NCBI GenBank assembly: GCA_964020085.1
Contig: OZ026597.1
Span: forward strand, 7,887,310-7,951,309
Length of the DNA stretch: 64,000 nucleotides
Direction of reading: 5' to 3'
From: Micromussa lordhowensis
Taxonomy: Eukaryota > Cnidaria > Anthozoa > Scleractinia > Lobophylliidae
This document shows positions 1 to 11,313 of the stretch, piece by piece. Every line of letters starts with the position of its first letter. Within the stretch, counting starts at the first letter, position 1. The translations under genes and the position numbers were made by a program. Below the pieces are notes generated by a model that saw only the letters and a program-made list of their open reading frames with translations, was not told where the DNA came from and ran no database searches.

Positions 1-460
1 ACAATTTTCAACTGAAAACTCTCAAACTTGGCTGGGTAGCTTTTCATTCAGTAACATTTCAGTTGAAATGTTTAGATTTTCAATCTAATCAATATAAGAA
101 ACTCGTCCCAGTCCTTTCACGTTTCTGCAATGGGCTATTAGAAGCAATTACAAGGACTGGAGAGGATATATCTTGTTTGTTGATAACAGTCTCATTTACA
201 ACCCAACCTCGTTTCCAGGCTCTCTTTCCTCTGTCTCCCTTGTCGTTGGGAGAAAGACTGAGCCATGTCACGTGATCACCTGGAGCCACCTAAACCCAGT
301 CTGCTACTCGGCCTACCTAATTCGTCCCCAGATCTACTCAAACGAGAAATTTCACCATTTTGATTCTCTGCAATTTCTGCAAGTTTCTCAGGTTACACAG
401 CTTGTCGAGGATTGAAGCAGAACGGTAGCGCTGCAAAGGATTCAGTGAAGGAAACTTGAA
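1..460. other. 5' flank of CATSPER2
   Basis: No gene is seen here. Positions about 197-262 resemble a repeat common in this window (an 'aacctcgt..ccagg' start, as at 56464 and 56688). The remainder should hold the CATSPER2 promoter and 5' UTR; I see no clear TATA box. The ATG at 461 is preceded by a purine at -3 (TTGAAATGA). Confidence 0.45.
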
Positions 461-3400
461 ATGAACGACGAAGCAGCCGAGGAGCTGTCGCCACGAGGAG
501 AGATCTTTAGATCAAAACTTATTGAGGATTTTCAGCTCGTCGAAATGATAGCGAATAGAGGCGGTGCCGAGCCACCAAAGTATTACTCCAATGAAGTAAC
601 AGGTAAGCTTATTAATATTACTGAATTCCTAACCTATTGACTTTTTGTTGCAAATTGTCTCGCATTTTCTCGGAACAGCGAGAAAAATTGGAACCTTTTA
701 TTCTTTTTTTATTTATTTCGAAGAAACTTTCAACGATCTTTCAGTACAGTTCATCTTTTGTAAAATAAGTTAAAATAGGTGTTCTGTCGTCAGATACAAA
801 CCTTCAATAAAGTTTTAGACAAATTTTGGCTTTTGAATGTACAGCATAAGCTTGCTGAGTCCTGCTATTTTGAGAGCGTTGATAATCATTAATGTTGATT
901 CAAATTGGGAAGGCTTTCTAAACCATATGTTTACAAATTATTGAAGAAATATGTATGACGTATTCTCTGCAAAAAAATGATTAATAAAAGCTTTGTTCAT
1001 AACTGTTGTTTCCAGATGATGAAGTTATGAAGCAGCTTCTAAGAGAAACACCCCAGGGATTGATCAAGTTTCAAATGTACTCCAAGAAAGATGAGCAGCG
1101 CTACACTGACCGTCGTTTAAACAGAGTAAAGAACAAAAATGCCATTCCACTTGGGCCATGGGCACACACTGTTATAGAGGGTACGTCATTTGAATATCAT
1201 GGTTCTGAATTGACCAAATATGTATTTTTATTTTAATAGACCATTCTTTTATATGGCTTTCTCTATGAGAAGGCAAGATTGTGCTGTGATTGCCCTAGTG
1301 GGCAAGGAGCTTTATTATATGGCTAGCTCCTTGAGCGGGCAAGTTGAATGAAATCCTGCACTGTGATTGACTACACGAATACAGGAATACCTGCCGTGTA
1401 CTATTCACCAAGCTTGTTCAGTCAAGATGGCTTGATAGTGGCCTTTTTTTTGCGAGTTTATGGACCTTGACTCACTCTTGGTCCACAAACACGCAAAAAA
1501 AGAACTTGGCCAATATCCAGCCATTTGACCTCATCACACTTGGTCAATAACCCATATATCTTGCCTGCTTGGGATTAAATAGCATTCTTGGTAATTCCTT
1601 TATGGACCAAGTTTGTTCATTTTGTTCATTAAAGAAAGATGGCTGGATATTGGCATTGTTCTTTTTTTTCCATGAAAAGACTTGGCCATTATCATGAACT
1701 CGCACTGGGTCAATTATCCATAAGCATATATTTTGAATTCTGTCAACAGATCCAAGAATTCAAAATTTCATCATGATCTTGATCATCACTAATTCTATTG
1801 TTCTGGGAGTCCAAGCTGGTGAGTGTTACATTTTAGACCCCCTTTGGTAATTGAATTTATACATTTTGAATTAAACTTTTGTCTACAAAAATAAACATTA
1901 CTTGCTGAATTTTTGCCTTAACAGAAATCTCTAAAGTTAAGGAGCCCTCTCTCCAAGGACTGAAACTCACTCTACAAATATTTGATTACTGTACACTGAC
2001 CATATTTGTGCTTGAGATAATTCTTAAATGGATTGATGGGTTCTGGACTTTCTGGAATAATGGCTGGAACATTTTTGACTTTGTTGTCACTGTTATGGTT
2101 AGTACAAACACAGTGTAAGTTTACAGTAGAAATTCCGTTCCACTGTGATGAACATATGAACACTTGAAGCTTGTTTGCCGGTCACAAGAACTTCTCTAGG
2201 TAACAATGACATAGCTTAGATGCCATGCAACCCTTTTGGATCATTTGACAAAACACAATTGAAGACTGCTTAAAGATTGTCTTCTTTGTAAATATGAAGC
2301 TTATTAAGTAGTTGTTTTTGTCTGATGATAAGAGCCACCTGTACTTCATTTTCATCAATTTGTTTGCACATCCATCCACAATCCAGCCAGTAAATATCCC
2401 ATTCATCTTTCAAGGAATCAGTCAACCTACAGTCTTAATGTTCTCCTTTAGACCTATTTTAGCTGCTTTTCATCAACATTACATTTATTTCCTTTTAGAT
2501 TCTCAACATTGAAATTCTTTTAGTAGTAACTATTGTCTCTATTTGTTATGGTTTGTAGTCATTTGTGCCAGAGATTATTGAGCTTTCATCAGGGAAAAAC
2601 ACAGCTGAACTTGCAGTCATTGCTGAAAATTTAAGAGTCTTCAGAATCTTACGATCACTGAAGATGGTGAGCATAAATTGAAAACATAATCAAAACAGTT
2701 TCAAAATAATGGGTGATCAGAAATGTATGAAGCAAATAAATGGTTTCATTGGTCATTTTAGGTCTCACGATTTGCTCAGCTTAGGATCATTGTGTTAACA
2801 ATTCTCAAAGCATTCAAGGTAATGATTGACAATGGAACAGGTTCAGAGGTTTTGCTTACCTTATTTGTAGTGACACACATCCTCGGAGACCCAGGGGCAG
2901 TTAGTGGGGGCCAGGAAAAAGTCTAAACGGGCATGAAAAAATTTGGGCGAAGAAAAGTCAAGAATGAGAAGAAGCTCTTCTCCTTATTCTTTAGACTTTT
3001 CTTCGCCCAAATTTTTTTCTCGCCCGTTTAGACTTTTTCCTGGCCCCACTAACCGCCCCTGGGTCTCCAAGGATGAGTGACACATTACTATCATAGCAAA
3101 ATTTTGTCAGTCATTTTCTTGCAACAAGCTGTTTCTAGTGTATAGCTTGATGAATGAACACAGTGGACACTGTATATTTCAATTAGTAGTTTTAAACTTG
3201 CTACATTTACACAAACATAATATAGCAGGCTCACATTAGTAGAAAGCATTTTGATCAAAGTTATTCGTCTTTCACTGTCTAGTCAATGGCGTTCATTTTG
3301 ATCTTGCTGATGACATTCATGTACATTTTTGCTGTGGCTGGAACTGTCATGTTTTCTTCCTACTCCAAATCTGAAAGAACAGACCTCAAGTATAAGCAGA

Positions 3401-6400
3401 GCTTCAGGTAAACAAATGTACAGATCATTTTCTGATTTTTTGATAAATTAATACTTAAGGCATTATTTATCATTAAGGCATTTTTGAAAACATAATCTGC
3501 GGTTGGACCATATTATAAACATATTATTTCAGTCAAACTGCGTGGACACCCTTGTAACCAGACATGGGGGGTTAAAAATCTTTGTAGTAGTGTTTGTTTG
3601 TATGTGGGAATCATGACTCATTACTAAGTGTTAGCTTATGAGAACTGTCTATTAGTGAAGACTGTCCCTCTCAACAAAGTTATTAAAATGTACATCTCTA
3701 TTATAGGTGTGGATTAAGTAGTTTGTGAGAAGCTACTACTGTGGGGCACAACTTCTATGTAATGTGTAGTCAAATGAAGAAATCTAATTGTGTGGTTCCA
3801 GAAAATATCCATACCCCCACCACGGAGGGAATTGGAAATTCCGAAGGGGAGGGGGGGTCAAAGACCCAGGAAATTCCAGGGGGAAGGGGGGTTGTATGAT
3901 CGATTTAGCTTCCAGAGGTCTTTTGATTCAATTCGGATTTGAGTGTCGATCTAGCTGTTCAAATCCTCTCTTACCTACTAAGTAGAACTTTCACATGAAA
4001 AATAGTGGCTTGAATACTTGTTTTTGACTCGCATTATATTTGAAATACATTTTCCTTCTTCAAAAAGCATTTTGGAAGCTAACAAATGTGAAGAACGTGT
4101 CGTTGCGTGGACATGGCCGCCATTACTTGTTACCAGTCCACATTCAGTCACCTTGTAAACCGAAAAGCACTGGAGACTCGGCAGGTATGTTTTGCAGGTT
4201 GCAGGTTGCAGGTTGAAACAACTTGTTTATTTGAGTCAAAGTCGAATAAACCCCAATATAGAGGCTAACCGCAAGCAACCTAAGCTAATTTAGGCTAACC
4301 GGAGTGCTATTCAGGCTAACCGAAGTGCTAAGTAGACTCACTCAGACTTAAAAGTCCATTTTTCAACCTGCAACCTGCAACCTGCAACCTGCAAAACATA
4401 CCTGTCCCTGGAGACTAGCCTAGTTTGTTTTTGCATCAGTCTTCGAAGTGGCAGTCGATTTCTTTCATGAAAATTAGTTTCTTTATAAAGGTAGAAATGA
4501 TGTTACGATTTCACACACTTGAGAATTTCGTATCCCTGTTTATCTCTGTCTATTTGTATGTAGTTTTGCTGTAAAATTGGCTTTCGTCTCGAGTCTGTTA
4601 GCGATCATGTTCGCAATAAAAGTACAGTGTCAATTTCATCCACATGCATTTTATCAGTCCTTAATGGAAATTGTACCACATTTACAAAGGGAGTTGGTCG
4701 TGTTGGAAGGTAATTTGACAAGTTTCCACTTTATCTCTTCTTTTAAAGCATGTTTCACTAATCTTGAATGCTTTCTTTGCGAGTATCTTCAGATATAGAT
4801 GTTATGTACAATCGATCGAGAATATTTTAAAAGCTTAGTATTTATGTGCAATGCAGATGGCTAAATGTTTGGAGTGTTTACTTTTACTTTAACACACTTT
4901 CTTGCCAAAACCATTTTTTCCAGAGCGTATGGGGGGTGTACAAAATAGTAGTGGAAATTCCGGAGGGGTGGGGGGTTATTAAACTGGTCAAAAAATGGAA
5001 ATTCCGGGGAGGATGAGGGGCTTACGTGAAATTCCCTCCGTGGTGGGGGTATGGATATTTTCTGGAACTACACATTGTTGTTTACTACTTAATCTTGTTT
5101 AGTGTGATCAGATAGGAAAACATCAGAACATTTTGCCTTGCAACAGCTTACTGATAAGCTATATAAAAGTGATTGAACAGAGTGGAATACAGAGTTATTT
5201 AAGATATGATTAAGTGTGTAATTCCGTCAACACAGTTCCCTGGGTAATGCACTTGTTACTCTGTTTCAACTCTTCACGCTGGATCACTGGTATGACATCC
5301 TGAGAGATCTCATCAAGGTGGCAGATTCTATCACAGTCAAGATCTACATCATCTTGTGGATCTGCATTGGGGCTTTCATTTTCAGGAATATCTTTGCTGG
5401 CATTATGGGTGAGTGCCCGAAAATATTAACTCAAAGTTACAACTTGAAAGAGTACTTTTCTCTTCTAGGCAGTGTTATGTGACTATTATTAAAAACTGGA
5501 TCATTGGATAATTTGGGTAATTTTCTTTAATAAAATAGTTATTCAACTTGTGCTTGTCGAATATATGAGGTGCAACACAGCATGGTTGGTATCTACCATC
5601 TCTCATATCCAGTGAACACTTGTGGAACATAAGCACTAATCTTAGGGTGTACTGTTCCTTTGGGCTTGGTATTTATATAGAACAGGATCAACCATCTAAG
5701 ACTGCTCCAATCCTGGTGCATTAAAGGAACTGAAGAATCCACTCTGGCAAGGATGGATCAGTTCTTCTGATGCACCGGCCACAATCTGAGTGATTTGCCG
5801 GTGTAAAAATAAATACTACGATATTCTTACTAGAACTATTGTACCATATTAGAGGAGAGACAAAAGACAGGCAGTAACAAGAATATGCAGAGGATTAACA
5901 GATACCAAGATCTCAAGGCTGTCGATCTGTTAACAAAAAAATGACAACAGTTTACAGTGCATGTGGTTATAACAATCAAGTTCTTCTCTTTCAGTAATGA
6001 ACTTCCAGAGTATCCGCAATGATTTTAATCAACAAGTCAAGGAGCAGACTGAAGCCCTGGAAGCAGAACAGATGAGGGCTCACCTGGCAGAAGAGCTGGA
6101 AAGACAAGACAGATTGCATTCCAAAACCAGGTATACACATTATAAAAGGAGACAACCAAACATTCATGTACTGCTTATGGCAATTAACCTACAATTGCAG
6201 CCTTGCTGTGAAAATGAATTAAACATGAAAGTGGCAGAAATTAAGCTCAACGATAGTCCTGCTGTTTTTACATACATACAGTTTGTGTTTTAAGTAAAAG
6301 TACAATTATAACATGCCAGCACGCACGTTGTTAAGCTAATCTAGGCAGGTCATGTTTACAGGAAATAAATATAACTACCAGGTAAGTACAGCTAAATACA

Positions 6401-9400
6401 ACTAAAGGCAACAAGAGAGCTTAAGAAACTAAAATTGACAACAATGACTAGAGACGGCCACTGATAAAACTGATGGTATTACAAATAATAATTGACAATG
6501 GTTATGACAAGAGACTACAGATACACTAAATGATATAATTTAGTGATATTTAATGAATACATGCATATAATTTAACTAAGAGGAAAATAAATTCAGCTTT
6601 ACTTTTTGAACAATTCCTGGAAGATCAATATAAGTCTTCTGAAGCTATAGAATTTCAAAAAGTGTTTGCTTTATTTTCCTCTTTTAAGGCATTCTTTGGA
6701 AGTTTTCTTAGAGACCTAGGCATTTTTTGGAAGTTTTCTTTTAAGAGACATAGGCATTTCATTCCAAATTTTTGTTCTGATTCTAGAAAATGAATTCACT
6801 TGAATTAAAAGTCTGGGACATTGTGTGTAAAAGTTATTTGAGACACTAGAGGATCAAGTATTATAAGAATGAATATCAGAAATATCTTGAAAAAGATCTT
6901 GGAGCAGGAGCCTTTTTTAAATCAAAATTTGTTGTTTTTCTTGATACAAATGACACCTAAGGATTGCTATCCGATAAACTGTCAATGTTAGTTATTTTAA
7001 ATAAAAGAATTCATTAATAATGTATTTTGTTGGCCTAACTTCTTTCAATTGAAGCAAAAATGTTATGTTACCAAAGCAATCACTCATCATACACCAAAGT
7101 CATGATTTAAATGATAATGAACAGAAAAGAAGTTTGTGTCCTGAAGAACACATTTGGCGCATCATATGGCATTTCGACAACTGAGACCCTCTACTACTAA
7201 AAAACCCATCCAAATTTAAACATTACCACCACCCCCACCCCCCCCAAAAAAAACCATCAAATTTGTTTTCTTATGCAGTCAAGTAACTCTGATAACAAAT
7301 AAACCCGTTAACAGTTTATAGATTTACCACCACCACCCCAGAAAAAAAAAAAAAATCAAGTTCGTAATAGTATGAAATCAGTGAACTACTAACCAATCCA
7401 CTGTAACAACAGAATATCATTTGCAATGGAAAGAGGCTCTTCGATCTTGATTCTAGTCAATGTGTAAAATATCACACTACAAGCAGATTGTGACGCAGCA
7501 TTACTATCTTTTAGATACACTAGTAAGAATGAATATCAGAAATATCTTGAAAAAGATCTTGGAGCAGTAGCACTTCTGTGTTTTATTACAATCATAAGGT
7601 TAGCTTAAGCTCATAATACAAAACTTTTAATGGTAAAACAGTCTTGGCAGAAAATGCTGTAGTTTACAGATCGATCCTACAGTTCGGCTTATTTTAATAG
7701 CTACATGGTCAATATGATGTTTCCAGGAAATACTGTTGTTATTTTTACACCTAGATACCTCATGAACTCTTTACATTCTAGAACTACATTCTTATTTTGA
7801 TCATAATCGAATATCATAATTTTGGGATGATAAGTAAGTATTCTCTGAGCTGGTCTGAAAAAACAAAATTCGTCTTTTTAATATATATATATATATATTT
7901 TTTTTATATTTAGGCTGTATATGGGTTTAAGTTAAAGTGCCTATGAAGTAAAAAATAATTGCTGCTGATTTGAAAGGATTTTCAGCGTAAAGTAGAATGG
8001 CGTTTTCCTTTTTGGAATACCTTTTTTCGTTTTAGAGATATTCACGTTTTTGTATTATGAGTGATGACGTCATAGGTGGTTCCACTAAAACAGTCCAACA
8101 CTCAATCAAGCATATCAATCAAGCATATCTCTAGAAATATTAAAGTGGTGGCCTTCAAACTTGGCACCAGAAATGTACATCGCTACAGAAACAAAACGAG
8201 ACCCGTTGTGTCATTGCCATGACAACGGTTATGCCGCTGGTCGTGTTTTAAGTAAAACTAAAATTCTCAGATTTTATCTTAAACAACGATCATCCACTCT
8301 CAACAATCTAATGGGGAGAGTTAAGACAATATGGAAACCATGTGTGTTCCGAGCAAGACCCTCTGTCCCTTTTCAAAGGGTTGCGAATGGGCATATTTGG
8401 TTTTTCACAGAGAGAGACTGGAGCCAAGAGTGTTGCCATGGTACCAAATGGTAGGTGTCATTCTGTTCCTTTTGTGATGTATATTTCTGGTGTCAAGTTG
8501 AAGAACACTGCTCCAATATTTCTGGAGATATTAATGATTCAGTGTTTTACTTTTCAAGTGATTTATGACGTCATCACTTCCCTCATTTGCATAATACAAA
8601 AACGTAAATATCTCTAGAACGAAAAAATATATTTCAAAAAGGAAAACGCCATTCTTCTTTACTTTGAAAAGTCTTTCAAATAAACAACAATAATTTTTTA
8701 CTTCATAGGCACTTTAAAATAAGTGATTTGTTGTATCTATGTAGACGAGCTAGCAGCCTGGGTGTTCAGCTGTTTCAGGAGAGAGGTAAACCTCTGGAGC
8801 CCATGTCAGTGTTAGCAGAAACTGAAGAAGAGGAAGATGATACAGATGAGCCTCGAGAGCCTGAGAAAAGTAAAGAACCTCCAGCTTTGCTTCAGAAAGA
8901 AAACGATAAGCCAATAGAGGACATAAAAGATGGCGATCCTTTGGCTGCTCTTGGCAACAAACTTGCCAAACTCAGGTAAATTACCGTATATTCCTCAGTT
9001 GATCTGGACTAACTTACTTTGTAACTCCCACACAATTGCTACAATTGTCAGTGGGTTAGGCCTAGAAAAAGATGGGTCAGAGATCACTACAAGCCAAAAT
9101 TCTTAAGTGAAATAAATTGAATTTCAAGACCCGTGAAATTCAACTAATTCACCACCCCTAGTACTGACCCTGAGTGATTAAAAAACAGATCATAACTTTA
9201 ACTGACATTTTTTATGGGGACATTAAAAGGTCTATGCCATGGCCAAATTGAAACTCAAGTGCCTTGATTGGCTAATTGTTGCATTGACAACTTTGTAATT
9301 CCAGTAACAAGCATGCGTGTATCATACACTAATAATTATTATTAGTGTGTTGATTGATACTGAAAATGTGTGCAGACAGAATGAACACTTAAATGTGGCA

Positions 9401-10766
9401 CTGCAATGAATGCACTTTGAAATCGAAGCGAAGCTAGTTGACTGATTAAAATTGATTGATTAAAAACTGTTGTCCACTTACGGGAGATTAGAAACAATGG
9501 AAAAGTCTTAATACCTCAGGGCCAACAGCTGGTTATGGGAATGTCTGCTAATGGGAATGAGTAAATACAGAGTTTGTATGAGAGTTCACATGGGGTTTTG
9601 GGAAGGTAGATGTAAGAAGAGATGTCTGCTTAACCCAGTGTCCATTAAAACTGCTTCTGCTGTAATAAATATTATCTTTGATGAAGAACTTTTTGATTTT
9701 TTTGTTAAGGGAGACAAGACATCAGAGTGCATCAGGTCAACAGACAGCAGGTGAACAGCAGGAAAAACCTGAGTTACAAGGAGAGCTTGGTCATGACAGA
9801 GCAAAAGATTTAACTAATGGTGAGTTCATAGTGCAGTTCAGTTTAGTGCATAACAGATTAATGATTTGGAACAACAAAGGAAACAGATCGGTCTTTCTCT
9901 ACTGATAATTTGTCTACCAGAGATTCCAAAGTCCAAAGACACCTCTACAACGTATTTTCTGTTAAAAAGCACCTGCTGTAAGCGATGCACACAAGGCAAT
10001 TGGGTCTGGGTATGAGGGTCAGTGCCTCTGTATACTATGGAATGTAACTGAGTAGAAACAAATTTTCTAGGTAACTTGGCAAGGAATAGTGACAATGAGT
10101 ATTGGCACCGATGGGTCATCAGATGTCTCCAGTACCTAGGGTTGGGAAAGATTTTAACGTCATCAACGGCAAGCATGATTAATTTTCATATCTTCGAACT
10201 TTGACTGTGTTCAAGAAGAAGACAAATATATACATTATACATATTTTCAATTTCTGATCTTTGTTCAGAGTGGAACATAACAGTTCAGGCAAACCTGACA
10301 CATCTTAAGAATCGACCTATCGAAACACTGTGGCCCAGGGATACACTGTTCAGGTAGGAAGATAAAAAATAAACTTGAACCTAAGTGAATACTGTATACA
10401 CAAGGGAACTGATCACTTACAACATTCATAGATGAGAAAAGCAAATCCAACAGGCTTAAAATATTGTAATCTAGAAGAACTACCATGTTGGAAATAACAA
10501 GAAGATATAAATGTGCAGCTTTTTTCTGCTGATTGATGTCAATAGGTATTTCCAGTTAATGGAGGCCTGGCAAGAGAATCTTGCTGAAAGACAGCAACTT
10601 ATGCAAATGGCTGGTAAGCCTTGTTTGTTTCAATATTTCTCACTATTAGGCTTGGATGCAGTAACAGGCTAGTGCTGTAGTGCAGTGAATGAAACTAAAA
10701 AGACACTGATGTTCAATTCATCTTCTTTCCACAGCCCAGGCCCTTCTGAAACTTCATGATACATGA
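461..10766 (+). CDS. CATSPER2: CATSPER2, sperm cation channel pore subunit 2 (14 exons)
   Basis: Encodes an alpha subunit of the flagellar CatSper Ca2+ channel, which forms a heterotetramer with CatSper1/3/4. Coding exons: 461-602, 1016-1180, 1750-1818, 1925-2097, 2559-2666, 2762-2818, 3283-3407, 5236-5408, 5995-6130, 8745-8975, 9710-9819, 10269-10353, 10546-10613, 10735-10766. All introns are GT-AG and phases join to 557 aa (1674 nt with stop). One six-TM channel unit is visible: S1 starts near residue 105; S4 has regularly spaced basic residues (R209, R212, R215, K218, R222); the pore filter is T294-x-D296-x-W298 in FTLDHWYD, the CatSper TxDxW signature. After S6 comes an acidic, low-complexity tail (exon 10, residues 384-460). 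The C-terminal block WPRDTLFRYF and the end AQALLKLHD match vertebrate CatSper2 specifically, separating it from CatSper1/3/4. Introns 2, 6, 7 and 9 carry transposons. Exon junctions are inferred from homology and splice sites. Confidence 0.95.
1250..1735. repeat. dispersed repeat in CATSPER2 intron 2
   Basis: This segment contains blocks such as 'atggctagc', 'gagcgggcaag', 'gtcaagatggct' and 'caataacccatata' that recur in the same order at about 41395-41760 in TUBGCP4 intron 2. Internally the words 'ggcaag', 'ttggcca' and 'tggacc' recur in both orientations, so the unit is itself partly inverted. Class is not recognised; a non-autonomous DNA element is likely. Confidence 0.6.
2878..3075. mobile_element. 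198-bp palindromic MITE with 9-bp target-site duplication
   Basis: Inside CATSPER2 intron 6. The two halves are near-perfect inverted copies: left starts catcctcggagacccaggg, right ends with its complement apart from single mismatches, around a short centre near 2965-2990. The 9-bp sequence agtgacaca flanks it directly at 2869-2877 and 3076-3084. A 9-bp duplication is typical of Mutator-like elements; the superfamily is inferred from that alone. Confidence 0.85.
3793..5073. mobile_element. 1.28-kb DNA transposon with ~40-bp terminal inverted repeats
   Basis: Inside CATSPER2 intron 7. The left end (gttccagaaaatatccatac, then a C-rich stretch and ccacggagggaatt) is repeated inverted at about 5030-5070. 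Subterminal G-rich 'aaattccggagggg' words occur near both ends. No transposase ORF is visible, so it is non-autonomous. It carries a second element nested at 4179-4407. A one-ended relative is probably present at about 57600-57660 (ccaaaaaatttccgcaccccc). Confidence 0.75.
4179..4407. mobile_element. 229-bp nested MITE with 9-bp target-site duplication
   Basis: Terminal inverted repeats start with caggtatgttttgcaggttg, followed by more copies of the 7-mer gcaggtt; the right end has the complementary run of caacctg. The core has repeats of 'aggctaacc'. The 9-bp ctggagact occurs on both flanks (4170-4178 and 4408-4416). It inserted inside the larger 3793-5073 element, so it is the younger of the two. 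Confidence 0.85.
6866..7568 (+). repeat. pair of ~42-bp direct repeats in CATSPER2 intron 9
   Basis: A block that begins aagaatgaatatcagaaata and ends cttggagcag occurs near 6866-6907 and again near 7526-7567 with no visible difference, about 660 bp apart. Between them are poly-C/poly-A tracts (about 7227-7255 and 7321-7355). A smaller local duplication ('ggcatt.tttggaagttttctt') lies at about 6688-6745. Cause unknown; a duplicated or composite insertion is possible. Confidence 0.6.
7936..8713. mobile_element. 778-bp non-autonomous transposon with TTAA target duplication
   Basis: Ends are AGTGCCTATGAAGT and its complement ACTTCATAGGCACT, flanked on both sides by TTAA (7932-7935 and 8714-8717). 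Longer subterminal homology ('tttttggaat', 'gtttttgtattatg', 'tgacgtcat') is also inverted. A TTAA target with AG-starting ends suggests Kolobok or piggyBac; no transposase is present. A relative lies at 23415-23721 and its duplicate at 28572-28878. The right end is only 31 nt from the acceptor of CATSPER2 exon 10. Confidence 0.8.
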
Positions 10767-11205
10767 TCACAATTAAACCACATCGAGAGGTCCTTGGCCA
10801 TGTGGATATTTGAAATACAGCTTTTCCTAACATTGATATACTAACATTGATATACAGATTCAAACTTTTTGAGAAAACTAGTAGCAGTCCCGCTTGTTTT
10901 GATTCTACCACAGACACCAACTTGTGCAGATTTGTGATTAATGGAAATCTCTCAGATTTGTTGATAATTTGGAAGCTTGTGACTTATTCATCAACTTTTA
11001 GCTTCAAGGTCTATCAGTTTTAATTTTCCTCTTAGAAGCAGATTTAAAATATTTTATGAGGGACAAGATAACAAGAGTTGTTCTCATATCAGCTCATATC
11101 TTCCTTGGCATCATTTTACCCTAAGCTTTTGAACCATTCTAATTTGTTGTGAGACAAAACACTGTTTTAAGTAATAATATTATTATTGTTATAACCCTTC
11201 ATCAA

Positions 11206-11211
11206 AATAAA
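11206..11211 (+). terminator. poly(A) signal AATAAA of CATSPER2
   Basis: AATAAA lies 440 nt after the CATSPER2 stop codon (10764-10766), the first canonical hexamer noticed downstream on this strand. It sits about 31 bp from the opposing KRTCAP2 signal. Confidence 0.6.
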
Positions 11212-11242
11212 ATCAGTATTCTTCAGAAAGACAAAACTGAAC

Positions 11243-11248
11243 TTTATT
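11243..11248 (-). terminator. poly(A) signal AATAAA of KRTCAP2
   Basis: On the minus strand AATAAA (tttatt on plus) lies 66 nt after the KRTCAP2 stop. The two genes end tail to tail, so their 3' ends probably overlap or nearly do. Confidence 0.65.
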
Positions 11249-11313
11249 ACGACTTGCTCTAAGCTTTGCTGCTACTACAAGTAATAATAACATTGATTAG
11301 CAGTGATTGAAGA

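Noticed and set aside
8161..8617. 97- and 91-aa ORFs
   Set aside because: Internal to the TTAA-flanked non-autonomous transposon; no similarity.
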